A stretch of 64,000 nucleotides of DNA from contig NZ_CP119075.1 in NCBI RefSeq assembly GCF_029023725.1, positions 3,715,501 through 3,779,500 on the forward strand, given 5' to 3'. Below the pieces are notes generated by a model that searched no databases, was not told the DNA's origin, and saw nothing but the letters and a program-made list of their open reading frames with translations. Shown piece after piece: positions 1-9,700 of the stretch; within the stretch, counting starts at the first letter, position 1, and every line of letters begins with the position of its first letter. This DNA is from Synoicihabitans lomoniglobus (GTDB lineage: Bacteria > Verrucomicrobiota > Verrucomicrobiia > Opitutales > Opitutaceae). The translations under genes were made by a program, and so were the position numbers.

Positions 1-669
1 TCCGACGTGGATATCATGATCGTCGTTTCCCCCGAGTCCTACGCCGCCCGTAAAGCACGCGACGAACCGCTCTATCTCAACTTCGAGCACAGCACCTACG
101 AAGGTGGCTACATCGACGGCAAGTATCTCGATATTCCTTTCATGGCACAGGTCGCGGACCGCGGCAGTGAAGCCGCCCGCTACGCCTTTCAAGATGCCAT
201 CGTGGTATTTTCCCGCGACGACCAAATCCCCGCCCTCATTTCCCGTATCGTCCGTTTTCCGGTGGAAAAGAAAGCGGATAACATCCGCCGGTTTCTGGCC
301 CAAATGAACGCCTGGAAATGGATGGCGCAGGAGGGTCGCAAACACGGCAACCGCTACATAGTCCGACGCGCGATCGACAACTTCATCCTCTTCTCCAGCC
401 GGGTTATCCTCGCTCACAACGAGCGGCTTTACCCGTTCCACAAATGGATGCTGCGCGAGGTCGAGCGCGCACCGGATCGACCCGCGGACATGCTGGCGAT
501 GATCGATCGGATTCTCGACGAATCATCCGCCGAGTCCGTCGAGGCCCTCTTCTCCGCCGTCAAAGCGACCACCACGGTCGAGTTTGACGACGCGACCTGG
601 GGACGCTGGTTCCAACGCGACAACGAGCTCAACTGGCTCGACCACGAACCGCCGGTGGCCGATTTGTGA
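1..669 (+). CDS. nucleotidyltransferase-like protein, 5' end outside window
   Basis: The frame is open from the first base, and the first residues read SDVDIMIVV. This matches the second half of the nucleotidyltransferase signature (GS-x-SDxDxxV), whose two Asp residues bind the catalytic metal; the GS half would lie upstream of the window. A GTG at position 7 could be read as a start but would cut the motif, so I treat the gene as 5'-truncated by the window edge. The rest is a helical region ending in NWLDHEPPVADL, including a stretch (AHNERLYPFHKWML) of the kind found in the C-terminal helices of stand-alone nucleotidyltransferases. The nucleotide-acceptor substrate cannot be told from the sequence. 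It is followed after 63 bases by the phosphorylase gene on the same strand. Confidence 0.6.
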   Translation, partial: SDVDIMIVVSPESYAARKARDEPLYLNFEHSTYEGGYIDGKYLDIPFMAQVADRGSEAARYAFQDAIVVFSRDDQIPALISRIVRFPVEKKADNIRRFLAQMNAWKWMAQEGRKHGNRYIVRRAIDNFILFSSRVILAHNERLYPFHKWMLREVERAPDRPADMLAMIDRILDESSAESVEALFSAVKATTTVEFDDATWGRWFQRDNELNWLDHEPPVADL

Positions 670-732
670 GAGTCCCGTGACTCGCGGCTTTTGATTTGTA
701 ATACTGTCGCGCCGAGCTGTTGATCCCCCGCT

Positions 733-1431
733 ATGAAAGTCGCCTTTATCAGTGGCACCAGCATCGTGAAGTCCGATCTCTTCGCCGCTTGGGACGTCCG
801 CACCATCGAAACCCCCTACGGCCCCGTCACCTACAAGGCGCACGGCGACCATGTGCTCATCAACCGCCACGGCTACGAGTTTCCCAAGCCGCCGCACACG
901 ATCAACTACCGGGCCAATATCCGGGCGCTGGCCGACCTGGGTTACACCGACATCGTATCCCTCAACTCCGTCGGATCGCTCGATCCCGCGCTGCCTCCCG
1001 GCACGTTTGTTTCCTGCTCCGACTACGTATGCCTCCAGGAGGGACCCAAAACCTTCCACGACGACGAGCTCAAGGGCGGCGCGCCCGGCATCGCCAATAA
1101 CCTCATTCCCGACCTCCTCAAGGCCCTCGACCCGGAGTTCACCATTTATCCCGGCAAGACCTACGTGCAGATGCGCGGCCCGCGCTTCGAAACCAAGGCC
1201 GAAATCCGCGTCGTCAAAAACTGGGGCGATGTCATCGGCATGACCGCCGCCTTCGAAGCCGACCTTTGCTCCGAACTTGGCCTCAACTACAACAGTTTCG
1301 CTCTCATCGATAATTTCGCGAACGGCTTGGAAGGCACCGAAATCGACTTCGCCAAGTTCCACGACCTGGTGAAGGAAAACCAAGCCAAGGTGAACCGCCT
1401 CTTCACGCGTTTCCTCGAGATCCTTGGCTGA
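733..1431 (+). CDS. MTAP/PNP-family nucleoside phosphorylase
   Basis: This 232-residue protein belongs to the family-2 purine nucleoside phosphorylases, which split methylthioadenosine (or methylthioinosine or purine nucleosides) with phosphate in purine and methionine salvage. Visible signatures are the early GTSIV segment, a YRANIRAL region, the TYVQMRGPRFETKAEI block (phosphate and ribose site) and IGMTAAFEADLCSELGL, with the active-site Met in the same block. The base-recognition segment reads LIDNFANG, so one Asp of the adenine-binding pair of human MTAP is kept and the second position is Asn. I therefore cannot decide between MTA and inosine-type substrates. It starts with ATG at 733 and ends 25 bases before the convergent response-regulator gene. 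Confidence 0.85.
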   Translation: MKVAFISGTSIVKSDLFAAWDVRTIETPYGPVTYKAHGDHVLINRHGYEFPKPPHTINYRANIRALADLGYTDIVSLNSVGSLDPALPPGTFVSCSDYVCLQEGPKTFHDDELKGGAPGIANNLIPDLLKALDPEFTIYPGKTYVQMRGPRFETKAEIRVVKNWGDVIGMTAAFEADLCSELGLNYNSFALIDNFANGLEGTEIDFAKFHDLVKENQAKVNRLFTRFLEILG

Positions 1432-1455
1432 GCGCGCTAACGCAGGACCGTGCTG

Positions 1456-2211
1456 CTACTTCGTGCCTATCACCGCGTCGAGCGCTGCGCGGTAGACGCG
1501 CCCGATCGGTATCCAACGTTCCTCGATCAAGATCTCCCCGCCCTTGATCGCGTCGATTTGACCGACGGCAACGATGAACGATTTGTGCACCCGGACAAAC
1601 CCATCGCTCGGCAACCGTCGTTCCCACTGCTGCAAGGTTTCATGACTGATCAACGTGCTGTTGCGACGGACCAACTTCACGTAGTCGCCCACGCCTTCGA
1701 TCAGCAGGATATCCGCCAGGTCGACGCGCACCATCGCGCCTTCGGCTTTGATAAAAACGGATTGATCCGCCCAAGACGTGGCGGCACTTACGCGGCTCTC
1801 GACGACGTTTGAAACACCACCCGCGCTCGTCACGGCTGCGACTTCCATACGGCGCTGAACTTTTTCCAGCGCTTGGCAAAACCGCTCGAAGGAGAACGGT
1901 TTTTTCAAGTAGTCGACCGCCTCCAAGTCGTAGCTCTCCAATGCGTGTTCCGCAAACGCCGTGGTAAATATGATGGGAGGGGCGTGTTTGAGCGATCGCG
2001 CGAAACTCAAACCCGACAATCGCGGCATCTGAATATCCAGAAAGATCACATCGATGTCTTTTTCCGTATGCAGCGCATCCAATGCTTCGACCGCATTGTT
2101 ACACTTTCGCACGATCTGCAGGTGCGGCAGCGAACGCGCGAAATTTTCAATCACACGCTGCGCCAACGGCTCGTCATCCACCACCAAGCATCGGATCGGC
2201 TTCACGACCAC
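1456..2211 (-). CDS. LytTR-family response regulator
   Basis: A two-domain regulator of 251 residues. The receiver domain (about 1-120) has the acidic pair VVDDE (D12, D13), the phospho-acceptor Asp at about 59 in FLDIQMP, the conserved Thr in TTAF and the Lys in DYLKKPF. The C-terminal part (about 150-251) is a LytTR DNA-binding domain, seen in ILLIEGVGDYVKL and FVRVHKSFIVAV. Such regulators bind direct repeats upstream of target genes. The start is GTG at 2211, which overlaps the end of the upstream kinase gene by 10 bases, so the two are probably translationally coupled. The target is unknown; the divergent TonB receptor gene is one candidate by position only. Confidence 0.93.
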   Translation of the reverse strand: MVVKPIRCLVVDDEPLAQRVIENFARSLPHLQIVRKCNNAVEALDALHTEKDIDVIFLDIQMPRLSGLSFARSLKHAPPIIFTTAFAEHALESYDLEAVDYLKKPFSFERFCQALEKVQRRMEVAAVTSAGGVSNVVESRVSAATSWADQSVFIKAEGAMVRVDLADILLIEGVGDYVKLVRRNSTLISHETLQQWERRLPSDGFVRVHKSFIVAVGQIDAIKGGEILIEERWIPIGRVYRAALDAVIGTK

Positions 2212-3278
2212 ACCTCCACTCGCGCAACGAAACGGTCGCCCTCATCACGCAACACCAAGTCGTGACGGTCTGGATACAGCAGGTGCAGGCGCCGTCGCAC
2301 ATTCTCCAAGCCAATCCCTCCCGGCATCTCGCTCGCCGGCGCCGGCGGGGTGATCCCCATCCCCGCCAGGACCGCCTCCATGTCCTCCTTGCTGTTGATC
2401 ACCTCGACCACGAGATGCCCGTCGACCAAAACTGAAGCGTTGATCTCCACAAAGGCCTCCACCGGTGCGGTGCTCACCCCGTGCTTAAACGCGTTTTCCA
2501 CGAACGGCAGGAACAGCAGGGGAGCCACCTGCACGCCTTCCGGATCGCCTTGCACATTCAAGGTCATCCGCATCGTATTCTCAGTCCGGATACGCTCCAG
2601 GTCGAGATAATGCTGCACAAACTCCAACTCCTTGCGCAGCTCGATCGACTCCACTTGGCTGTCGTGCAGGATGTAGCGCATCATCTCCGACATCTTCAAC
2701 ACGTAGGCCGGGCCGTCATCGGATTTGTCCAGCGCCAACGAGTAGATGTTATTAAGCGAGTTGAACAGAAAGTGGGGATTCAACTGCGCCTTCAACGCCG
2801 TCAGTTCCGCTTCGAGTTTTTGACGTTCCAACTCCCGCGATCGCGCCCACGACCGCAAATAGTGAAGCACCGAGCTCAGCGCCGTGAAGACCAGAACCTG
2901 ATTAAAAAACACCACCACCATCTTCGCCTTGGGCGATGGGTAGCGCGCCGGTCGCCCGGTGATCTGCTCCATGACGAAACCATTCGCGGCATAGATCCCG
3001 TGACCCGCGCCGTATACCAGCAACAACAACGCGATGTAATACATCACGAACCGGCGGCGGTGCGCTAATTTGGGCAACAATACGAATACGTTGAAGGAGA
3101 TCGTGATCGCCACCGCCGCGCTCATCACCGCCAGGCGCCCGATATAAATCGGGGTAAACCGACTTTGACCCGGAGGGCTCGGCAACAATACACACATCAA
3201 TCCAATCGCCCCCACCACGACCAAAGCGTAATGCCACCATGGATTGCGGGGCGACGAACGAGTCTCGGAGGGAGCCAT
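2202..3278 (-). CDS. LytS/YehU-type sensor histidine kinase
   Basis: Membrane sensor kinase of the His_kinase (PF06580) plus HATPase type, partner of the overlapping LytTR regulator. Four hydrophobic segments occupy roughly the first 170 residues, followed by a coiled-coil-like linker and the phospho-acceptor block LKAQLNPHFLFNSLNNIYSL. The ATP-binding N-box is LPFVENAFKHGV and the G-box is GIGLENVRRRL. The reading frame is open further upstream to a TTG at 3395, but I prefer ATG at 3278 (protein MAPSETRSSP...), because a GTGAGG sequence lies nine bases before it and the extra 39 residues look unlike a real N-terminus; ATG at 3287 is also possible. A copy of the 36-base element lies about 180 bases upstream. 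Confidence 0.9.
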   Translation of the reverse strand: MAPSETRSSPRNPWWHYALVVVGAIGLMCVLLPSPPGQSRFTPIYIGRLAVMSAAVAITISFNVFVLLPKLAHRRRFVMYYIALLLLVYGAGHGIYAANGFVMEQITGRPARYPSPKAKMVVVFFNQVLVFTALSSVLHYLRSWARSRELERQKLEAELTALKAQLNPHFLFNSLNNIYSLALDKSDDGPAYVLKMSEMMRYILHDSQVESIELRKELEFVQHYLDLERIRTENTMRMTLNVQGDPEGVQVAPLLFLPFVENAFKHGVSTAPVEAFVEINASVLVDGHLVVEVINSKEDMEAVLAGMGITPPAPASEMPGGIGLENVRRRLHLLYPDRHDLVLRDEGDRFVARVEVWS

Positions 3279-3461
3279 ACCCAGCATCCTCACCCACCAC
3301 GGATCGCGGGCAAGCTCACACCCCGGTTCCAACGCAATCGGTTGCGCTGACGTTTTTTTCGGTCCGACTTGTGGATAGGCGAGATGCACGGGCAACGAAA
3401 CGGTCTCACGTCGACCGTTCGAGCGTCATTGTCGCCGGTTCCGTGTCCCGGGAAATCCGAT

Positions 3462-3497
3462 TTCGACCAACGACGCTACTACGCCCGCCATCAACCA
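3462..3497 (-). promoter_or_regulatory. 36-base conserved upstream element, copy C
   Basis: Read on the minus strand it begins TGGTTGAT, continues with GGCGGGCGTAGTAGCGTC and ends GTTGGTCGAA. It has the same two end blocks at the same spacing as the copies at 6666-6701, 20673-20708 and 26462-26497, with two substitutions in the first block. It points toward the histidine kinase gene and lies in the divergent region shared with the TonB receptor gene. Function unknown; a regulatory role is inferred from position and orientation. Confidence 0.5.
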
Positions 3498-3537
3498 GAT
3501 CGCGGCGGCCAACGACACCTGCTGTGCCCTGTTGTGG

Positions 3538-3550
3538 TTAGCACTGCTAA
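3538..3550. promoter_or_regulatory. 13-base perfect palindrome, possible operator
   Basis: TTAGCACTGCTAA reads the same on both strands apart from its central base. It lies about 30 bases before a TATAAT-like hexamer upstream of the TonB receptor gene, a usual place for an activator or repressor site. No regulator can be assigned. The LytTR regulator next door usually uses direct repeats, which makes it a poor match. Confidence 0.35.
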
Positions 3551-3559
3551 TTATGTTAA

Positions 3560-3586
3560 TCTGACCCTACATACCTTTCTTATAAT
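3560..3586 (+). promoter_or_regulatory. candidate promoter of the TonB receptor gene
   Basis: A perfect TATAAT hexamer lies at 3581-3586, in an AT-rich patch of an otherwise GC-rich region. The best -35 candidate is TCTGAC at 3560-3565, which is weak and spaced only 15 bases away. The start codon is about 70 bases downstream. Confidence 0.35.
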
Positions 3587-3655
3587 CCCTCGCCCACCGG
3601 CTTTCGCCGTCATTTCAATGGCCAAGGTGAAAGGCTAGAAATTGGGTGGGAAGCC

Positions 3656-5965
3656 ATGGGTATTTATCCCCTTCGATTTCCACCCATGCTTGTCATGCCT
3701 CCTCAAAACCAAGCCTCTCGGTTGCTTTCTCGCCGATTACGTTGCTCTGCCTACGTAGCGTTTTTGGCTCCGGCAATCGCTTTCGCTCAAACTTCCACCG
3801 AACCCGTGCAGCGCTTACCCGGGGTGGCCGTCACTTCGACCACGTGCAATCCGTCCGAGGATTTTGCCGCCGTCGATCTCTCCACCGGTGAAGTCGTTTT
3901 ACCTCCATCGACCAGCCTGGACGAAGCCTTGTCCGCCATACCCGCAGTCACCTTTTCCCGCCGGGGAGCCAACAACGCCGAGCCCGTCATCCGGGGCTTC
4001 TCGTTCGACCGCATCTCCACGCTCTACAACGGCCTGCCGCTGCTCAACGCCTCCCCCACGCGCACCGCTGCTCCCGTCAACTTCTTCCGCTCCGGCCTCG
4101 TCGGCCAAGTCCGGGTCCAGCGTTCACTCCCGAGTGTGACGTCCGGCCCCATCACCACCGGCGGCCAACTCGAAATCACCAGCTTTCCCACCCTTCCCCT
4201 CCACCGCTCCCCGCCGGCAGAGCCCGCCACCACCCTCAGCGTGCGCACCTACGGCAACCAGCACGGACTCGCCCTCGGCGCCTCCACCACTGGCCAGTCC
4301 GAACGCGTTCGCTACCGCATCGGGGGCCAATACGTCAAAATCGGCGACTACACTTCCGGCGACGGCCGTCGCGTCGACGCCGACCACGAGGGTTGGGGCG
4401 AAAGCGCCGCCCTGCTCCTCGACCTCACCACCCACCACACGACCGAGATCGCGTTGCACCACTGTCACCAGGCCCTCGATCGCAATATTTCCCTGCCGTT
4501 CGACACCGTCGATACCGACTTCTACGCCGCCACGCTCAACCACACTTGGCAACGAGATGACCAGACCCTCCGCTTCCGCGTCGGCTACACCGAGACCCAC
4601 CCCTATCTCTCGACCGCCGCACGCCCGAGCGAGGACGACGCTACCGTTACCGCGCCCGCCACCCCCACTCCCGGCCCCGGTGGACCTGGCGGTCCCGGTG
4701 GTCTCGGCGGACCGGCCACCGCGCCGCCCGCTCGCCCCCTCAACACCGACCTCCACGGCGACGCCATCGCCTACGCCACCGGACTCAGCTGGCAGACCAT
4801 GTGGTCTCAGTCCTTCACCACCACCGTGGGCACCGATGCCACTTGGTCCACCCGCGACGTCGCCCGCGATCGCCTGCTCTCCGACAACTCCATCAACATC
4901 GATCGACTCTGGCCCGACGTGCTCACCCGCGACCTCGGCCTCTTCGGCGAACTTGCATGGCAAAACGAAGCCACCCGCTTCCGCCTCGGCACCCGGCTCG
5001 ACCGCGTGCACCGCGCCGCCCGCGCCGCCGACGCTTCCATCATCGGCATCGCCGGCGCTCGCGGTGAAACCATCCGCCAGAACTACGTCGGGTTCAACGG
5101 ACCCGCCGCCGGCATCACCACCCACGACCACACCACCGGTGCGGCCAATGTCACCATCGCCCACGACCTCACCTCCGCCTGGACCGCCCGCCTCGGCCTC
5201 GGCGTCACCCGCATGGCTCCCACGCCCACCGAGGCCTACCGCGCCTTTCTCAGCAACCCCAGTGGCGTGGCCGATCTCGGCAACCCCGCCCTGGAACCCG
5301 AGACCAAAAAGGAAATCGAAGCCGGCCTCCGTTACGCCTCCGACGACCTCCGATTCTCCGCCCAAGTATTCTACGCGCACATCGACGACTACATCCAACG
5401 CCGCCGCATTCTCATCACGCCCACCCAAGTCTTCAGCTTTCGCAACGCCGACGCCCGCTTCTACGGTGGCGAAGCCGCCCTCGCTTGGACGCCCACCGCC
5501 GCGCCCGGCTGGAGCCTCACCGCCACCGCCGCCAGCGTGCGCGGCGAGGACCTCACCACCGCCATCGACCAAGCCGGACTCCCGCCCTGGAATGCCACCG
5601 TCACCACGCGCTACCAACACACCCTGGGCGAACGCCTACTCTGGATCGCCCTCGAAACCGCCCACACCGCCGGCAAGGTAAATCCCAACCCCACCGAAGC
5701 CGCCCTCTTCCGTGACACGACCAGCTATACGCTGCTCGGGCTTCGCCTCGGAGCCCGTGTCACGAAACAACTCACGCTCGAAGTCGCCGTCGAAAACCTG
5801 CTCGACGAGACCTACTACCGCTACCTCACCGCCCCGGCCGCCACCGCCCCCAGTGGACCTTCGGGATCTCCGGCGCCCGCCATCGCCCCCGACACCCTCG
5901 CTCCCGGCGACAGCGTCCCCGGCGTCGGCCGCAGCATCAACCTCAGCGCCCGCTGGAGTTTTTGA
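3656..5965 (+). CDS. TonB-dependent outer-membrane receptor, OprC/NosA-like
   Basis: A 769-residue outer-membrane receptor that would import a ligand using TonB energy. A signal peptide (hydrophobic SAYVAFLAPAIAFA, cleavage near residue 45) is followed by a plug domain (about 55-175) and a beta-barrel ending in the typical C-terminal Phe (LSARWSF). The plug segment EPVIRGFSFDRISTLYNG with LNASPTRTAAP resembles the copper-receptor group OprC/NosA as I recall it. The positions of the OprC copper ligands (Cys-x3-Met) hold Ser and Thr here, so copper transport is doubtful. A Gly/Pro-rich insert near residues 335-360 is probably an extracellular loop. Start ATG 3656 has a GGGAAG sequence just before it; ATG 3695 would give a shorter leader. 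Confidence 0.85.
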   Translation: MGIYPLRFPPMLVMPPQNQASRLLSRRLRCSAYVAFLAPAIAFAQTSTEPVQRLPGVAVTSTTCNPSEDFAAVDLSTGEVVLPPSTSLDEALSAIPAVTFSRRGANNAEPVIRGFSFDRISTLYNGLPLLNASPTRTAAPVNFFRSGLVGQVRVQRSLPSVTSGPITTGGQLEITSFPTLPLHRSPPAEPATTLSVRTYGNQHGLALGASTTGQSERVRYRIGGQYVKIGDYTSGDGRRVDADHEGWGESAALLLDLTTHHTTEIALHHCHQALDRNISLPFDTVDTDFYAATLNHTWQRDDQTLRFRVGYTETHPYLSTAARPSEDDATVTAPATPTPGPGGPGGPGGLGGPATAPPARPLNTDLHGDAIAYATGLSWQTMWSQSFTTTVGTDATWSTRDVARDRLLSDNSINIDRLWPDVLTRDLGLFGELAWQNEATRFRLGTRLDRVHRAARAADASIIGIAGARGETIRQNYVGFNGPAAGITTHDHTTGAANVTIAHDLTSAWTARLGLGVTRMAPTPTEAYRAFLSNPSGVADLGNPALEPETKKEIEAGLRYASDDLRFSAQVFYAHIDDYIQRRRILITPTQVFSFRNADARFYGGEAALAWTPTAAPGWSLTATAASVRGEDLTTAIDQAGLPPWNATVTTRYQHTLGERLLWIALETAHTAGKVNPNPTEAALFRDTTSYTLLGLRLGARVTKQLTLEVAVENLLDETYYRYLTAPAATAPSGPSGSPAPAIAPDTLAPGDSVPGVGRSINLSARWSF

Positions 5966-6179
5966 ACCCCACGCAGGACCACGCCCTCCCTAGGAACGCC
6001 GACGTCCCCGTCGGCCCCATCCAGTTGGTTCCGACTACGCGTCATAAAAACACCCTGCCCTCCATCAGCCTGCTGGTTTTACAGAAGGAAACGAGGTAAC
6101 CAAGAGCTGACGCACCGCCGGATTACACCGGAGACAGCAGAGGAAAACAGAGCTTGTTCGCCTCAGGCGCGGCCACTGC

Positions 6180-6255
6180 CCCGCGGACGACGTGGAAGTC
6201 GTCCCTCCCCAAACACCCTCTGGGGAGGGACCGGTTCCACCCGGTCCGCAGGCTG
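6180..6255. repeat. 76-base hairpin repeat, copy 1
   Basis: The copy contains two dyads: GACGACGTGGAAGTCGTC and ACCGGTTCCACCCGGT. It matches 6383-6459 closely at both ends; the middle differs. It lies in the gap between the TonB receptor and the giant PATR gene. Confidence 0.65.
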
Positions 6256-6382
6256 ACCGTTTTGTTCCGCTTCGTTCCTTTCTGTAGAATAAAAACAACC
6301 GTCTGACCGGCGCCCCTCCCTCCGTGTCACCTCCGTGACCTCCGTGTCAAAAAAGCACCTGCCCCACCTCGCCTCCCACTCC

Positions 6383-6459
6383 CCCGCGGACGACGTGGAA
6401 GTCGTCCCTCCCCAAACACCACCAAGAGAAAGACCGGTTCCACCCGGTCTCGCAGGCTG
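6383..6459. repeat. 77-base hairpin repeat, copy 2
   Basis: Second copy of the repeat at 6180-6255, with the same two dyads. The central stretch (CACCAAGAGAAAGA) replaces the GGGGAGGG-containing centre of copy 1. Confidence 0.65.
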
Positions 6460-6665
6460 CCCCTCCGCTACCTCCCAGTTGAAAAACCACCTGCCTCCCA
6501 GCATTTCGTGTCTTTCGTGTGTTTCGTGGTTAATAAACAATCCTGCCTCTCAGCATTCCGTATATTTCGGGTGCATTAGCTTACCTCGACGCAGCCTTGC
6601 CGTAGTCGGGTGGACCTATCCCTCCGATTAGGCCCCAAATACCCGTGTTGTTCGCGGGGCCCCAG

Positions 6666-6701
6666 CGGTTGTTTGCGGGTCGAACCGTGTCGTTGGTCGA
6701 A
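6666..6701 (+). promoter_or_regulatory. 36-base conserved upstream element, copy A
   Basis: It begins CGGTTGTT, continues with TGCGGGTCGAACCGTGTC and ends GTTGGTCGAA. It is preceded by the palindrome GGGGCCCC (6656-6663) and lies 45 bases before the ATG chosen for the PATR/PEP-CTERM gene. Over 49 bases it differs from the copy upstream of the RCC1/TSP3 gene at about ten positions. Confidence 0.55.
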
Positions 6702-6746
6702 AGCGAATCGCCGTGATTGGGGCGTCTTCCCCATAACGCGCCCACG

Positions 6747-9700
6747 ATGTGGTGCCTGTCCTTCCTGCCTTCTCCTGCCCAACTTTCGCCCCGGTGCAAA
6801 TCGCTCTACGAGCGAACCGCACCACCGCCTCGGCCCCGACAGCTTCGGCCAATTTCGGCGTTTCAGCTTTTGAGCGTTTCAGCGTTTCTCCTCACCGCGC
6901 CCTCTCTCTCCGCCCAGACCGTCGTCGCGGTCACCCCGACCTCGACCACGCTAGATTCGCTGCTCGAAAACAGCCCCGTCAGTCAAATCACGGACCAATC
7001 CGGCCTATCCTCCGGCTACACCAGCGGCACCACCACCTTCGCCACCGCCACCACCGCCACCCACAACAACACCTCCTCAACTCGCTGGCTGAGCAACGGC
7101 GACACCACCGGCAGCATGGTCTTTGATCTGGGCGACACCTTCACCCTCACCTCATTCGCCCTTTGGAACATGGCATCCAGTTCCAGCCAGGCGGTGAACG
7201 GGTTTACCATCGAGACATCGGTCACCAGCGATTTCACCTCCGCCACCACCGTTCTCACTTCCAGTGCCAGTAATTCCGGCGTGAATTCCGCCGCGCCATC
7301 TCAGAATTTTTCCCTCACGGAAACCGACGCACGTTACGTGCGTTGGAATATCACCAGCAACAAAGGCAACGGCACCATCACCGCCGCGGGTGAAGTCCTC
7401 TTTGGCGGCTATCTTGCCGCCGTCTCAATCTTTGATGCCGAGGTTTTGAGCCTCATGGATCGCGGTGGCTACAGCGGCGATCCCACCATCTACGTCCTCG
7501 GTGAAAATGCCGCCTACGACAAAACCTTCAGCAGCGCCGCCACCCTCGGGTCCACCAAGGACTACAATCAACTCCTCATCCAAAACGGCAGTGTGGTCGA
7601 CTTTGCCAGTGGCCAAGATCAACTCACCCTCGACTCCGATCACAATACCGTGACCGTCGACGACCCCGGCTCCTCTCTCACCGTCGCCACCCTCACCAAT
7701 AACGGCACCAACAATGCGGTTCAAGTCACCGACGGCGGTCTCGTCGATGCCGACAGTCTGGTGATGGGAGACAACGCGGATCTCAATATCAGTATCGACG
7801 GAAGTTCATCCTCCTTCCAACGGGATAGCGTAACGCTCGGCACCGGCGCAACGCTCTCCGCCACCGTTGGCAACGGCGGCACCTACCAGGTTCACGATGC
7901 CGTCGCCGAAACGATCACCCTCAACGACGGCGGCACCCTTCACGTCACCAGCCTGGATTCCGCCTCCTCCTTCGAACTGGATACCCTCGCCTCCCTCACC
8001 TTCGAGTCCGGTGCCACCATCAAATCGGATGTGGCCCTGTCGGACGATTCCACCTTCACCGTCTCTTCAGGGCGCACCGTGGATATCTCCGGCGGCGGCT
8101 CCTTCGACTCGGCCTTCACCCTAGACGGCGGCACGGTGGCAGTAAACGACTTCAACCTCGCCACCGACAACCTCACCTTCACCTCCGGCTCCCTCGACAC
8201 CTCCGGCACCCTCACCGTCGGTTCCGACAACAGCACGCAAACAATCTCCGGCGTCATCTCCGGCACCGGCTCTCTCACCAAAACCGGCACCAGTGAACTC
8301 ACCCTCACCGGCGCGAACACCTACTCCGGTGGCACCACCACCGAAAATGGCACCCTCATCGGCGACACCTCCTCCCTCCAGGGCGACATCACGCACAACG
8401 GCTACTCACTGCAGTTTGATCAATCCACCGATGGCACGTTCGCTGGCAATATCTCCGGCTCCGGCTCCTTCACCAAATCCGGCTCGGGCGACCTGACCCT
8501 TTCCGGCGCCAACTCCTATTCCGGCGGCACCACCGTCTCCGCCGGCACCCTCACCGGCACCACCTCATCGCTCACCGGCGACATCACCAACGCCGCCGCC
8601 CTCGTCTTCGATCAGGATTTCGACGGCTCCTACACCGGCGAACTCTCCGGCTCCGGCACGCTCACCACATCCGGCACCGGCGCACTGACTTTCTCGGGCG
8701 ACAGTTCCTACACCGGCACCACCACCATCAACTCCACCAGTTCGGTCACCCTGGGCCATGCTAGCGCCGTCGGCACCGGCTCCATCATCGTGGACGGCAC
8801 CCTCGACACCGGATCGCACGGTCTCGACCTCACCCGCATCGACGCGGCCGAATCCGACGGCACGATCAGCGGCTCGGGCACCTTCACCGTCGACACCGAT
8901 ACCAACATCGACTTCGGCACACAACTCACTGGCACGGGCGACCTCACCAAATCCGGCACCGGCACCGTCTCCTTCGGCGTCATCGGCGCCAACTTGGATC
9001 TCAGCGGCGACCTCACCGTCAACGGTGGTTTGGTCGATATCGGGCTATTGCAAAGCGGAACGGTGAATGAGTTCTTCCTCAATGGCGGCGGACTCGCCCT
9101 CGGAGAATATCACAACTTCGATCGCGCCGTGGAGCTGCAGTCCGGCGGTGGCACCTTGCACCTCTCCGGGAACGTGTCCGGATGGGACGGCGAAATCTCC
9201 GGCACGGGTTCACTCACCAAGACCGGCGACGGCGAACTCGTCCTTTACGCCAGCAACACCTACTCCGGCGGCACCACCATTTCCGGCGGCACCCTCACCG
9301 GCACCACCTCCACGCTCCAAGGCGACATCACCAACAACGCCACCCTCGAGTTCGACCAATCCACCAGCGGCACCTTCGCCGACATCATCTCCGGCACCGG
9401 CGCGGTCAACATCACCGACTCCGGCAATGTCACCCTTTCTGGCAACAACACCTTCTCCGGCACCACCACCGTGGCCGACGGCACCCTCACCGCGTCCCAC
9501 GCCAACGCCCTTGGGGCCACCACCGCGGGCACCACCGTCCAATCCGGCGCCACCCTCGCTCTTTCCGGAGGTAATACCTTCGACGCCGAAACCATCACCC
9601 TCAACGGCACCGGCGACGGCGGAGCCGGTGCCCTGGCCAATGTCTCCGGCGACAACTCCATCTCGGCCGTCACCCTCGCCTCCGACAGCACCATCGACGT

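Larger units (their letters stand above)
5966..6665. other. repeat-filled intergenic region
   Basis: No gene is supported here. It holds a GC hairpin (GCCGACG/CGTCGGC, 5998-6015), one copy of a dispersed element beginning CAGCCTGCTGGTTTTACA (6066 on), two copies of a hairpin repeat (6180-6255 and 6383-6459), and two stretches of short GTGT-type repetition (about 6328-6352 and 6504-6540) of a kind that recurs in other gaps of this window. Confidence 0.6.

Noticed and set aside
70-83. Terminator or start signal near the nucleotidyltransferase end
   Set aside because: The numbered bases carry nothing clear. The GAGTC/GACTC dyad at 670-683 after the gene has only five base pairs and no proper T run.
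3279-3395. Longer N-terminus for the LytS-like kinase starting with TTG 3395
   Set aside because: The added residues lack any structure expected before the first helix, the codon is a rare start, and ATG 3278 has a better Shine-Dalgarno-like sequence.
3498-3655. Cobalamin or other riboswitch upstream of the TonB receptor
   Set aside because: I looked for the conserved B12-box and aptamer core sequences and did not find them. Only a palindrome and a TATAAT hexamer stand out.
4124-5620. Long open frame on the minus strand opposite the TonB receptor
   Set aside because: The protein is Gly/Val/Ala/Glu-rich low-complexity sequence of the kind made by GC-rich antisense frames. The plus-strand receptor is clear.
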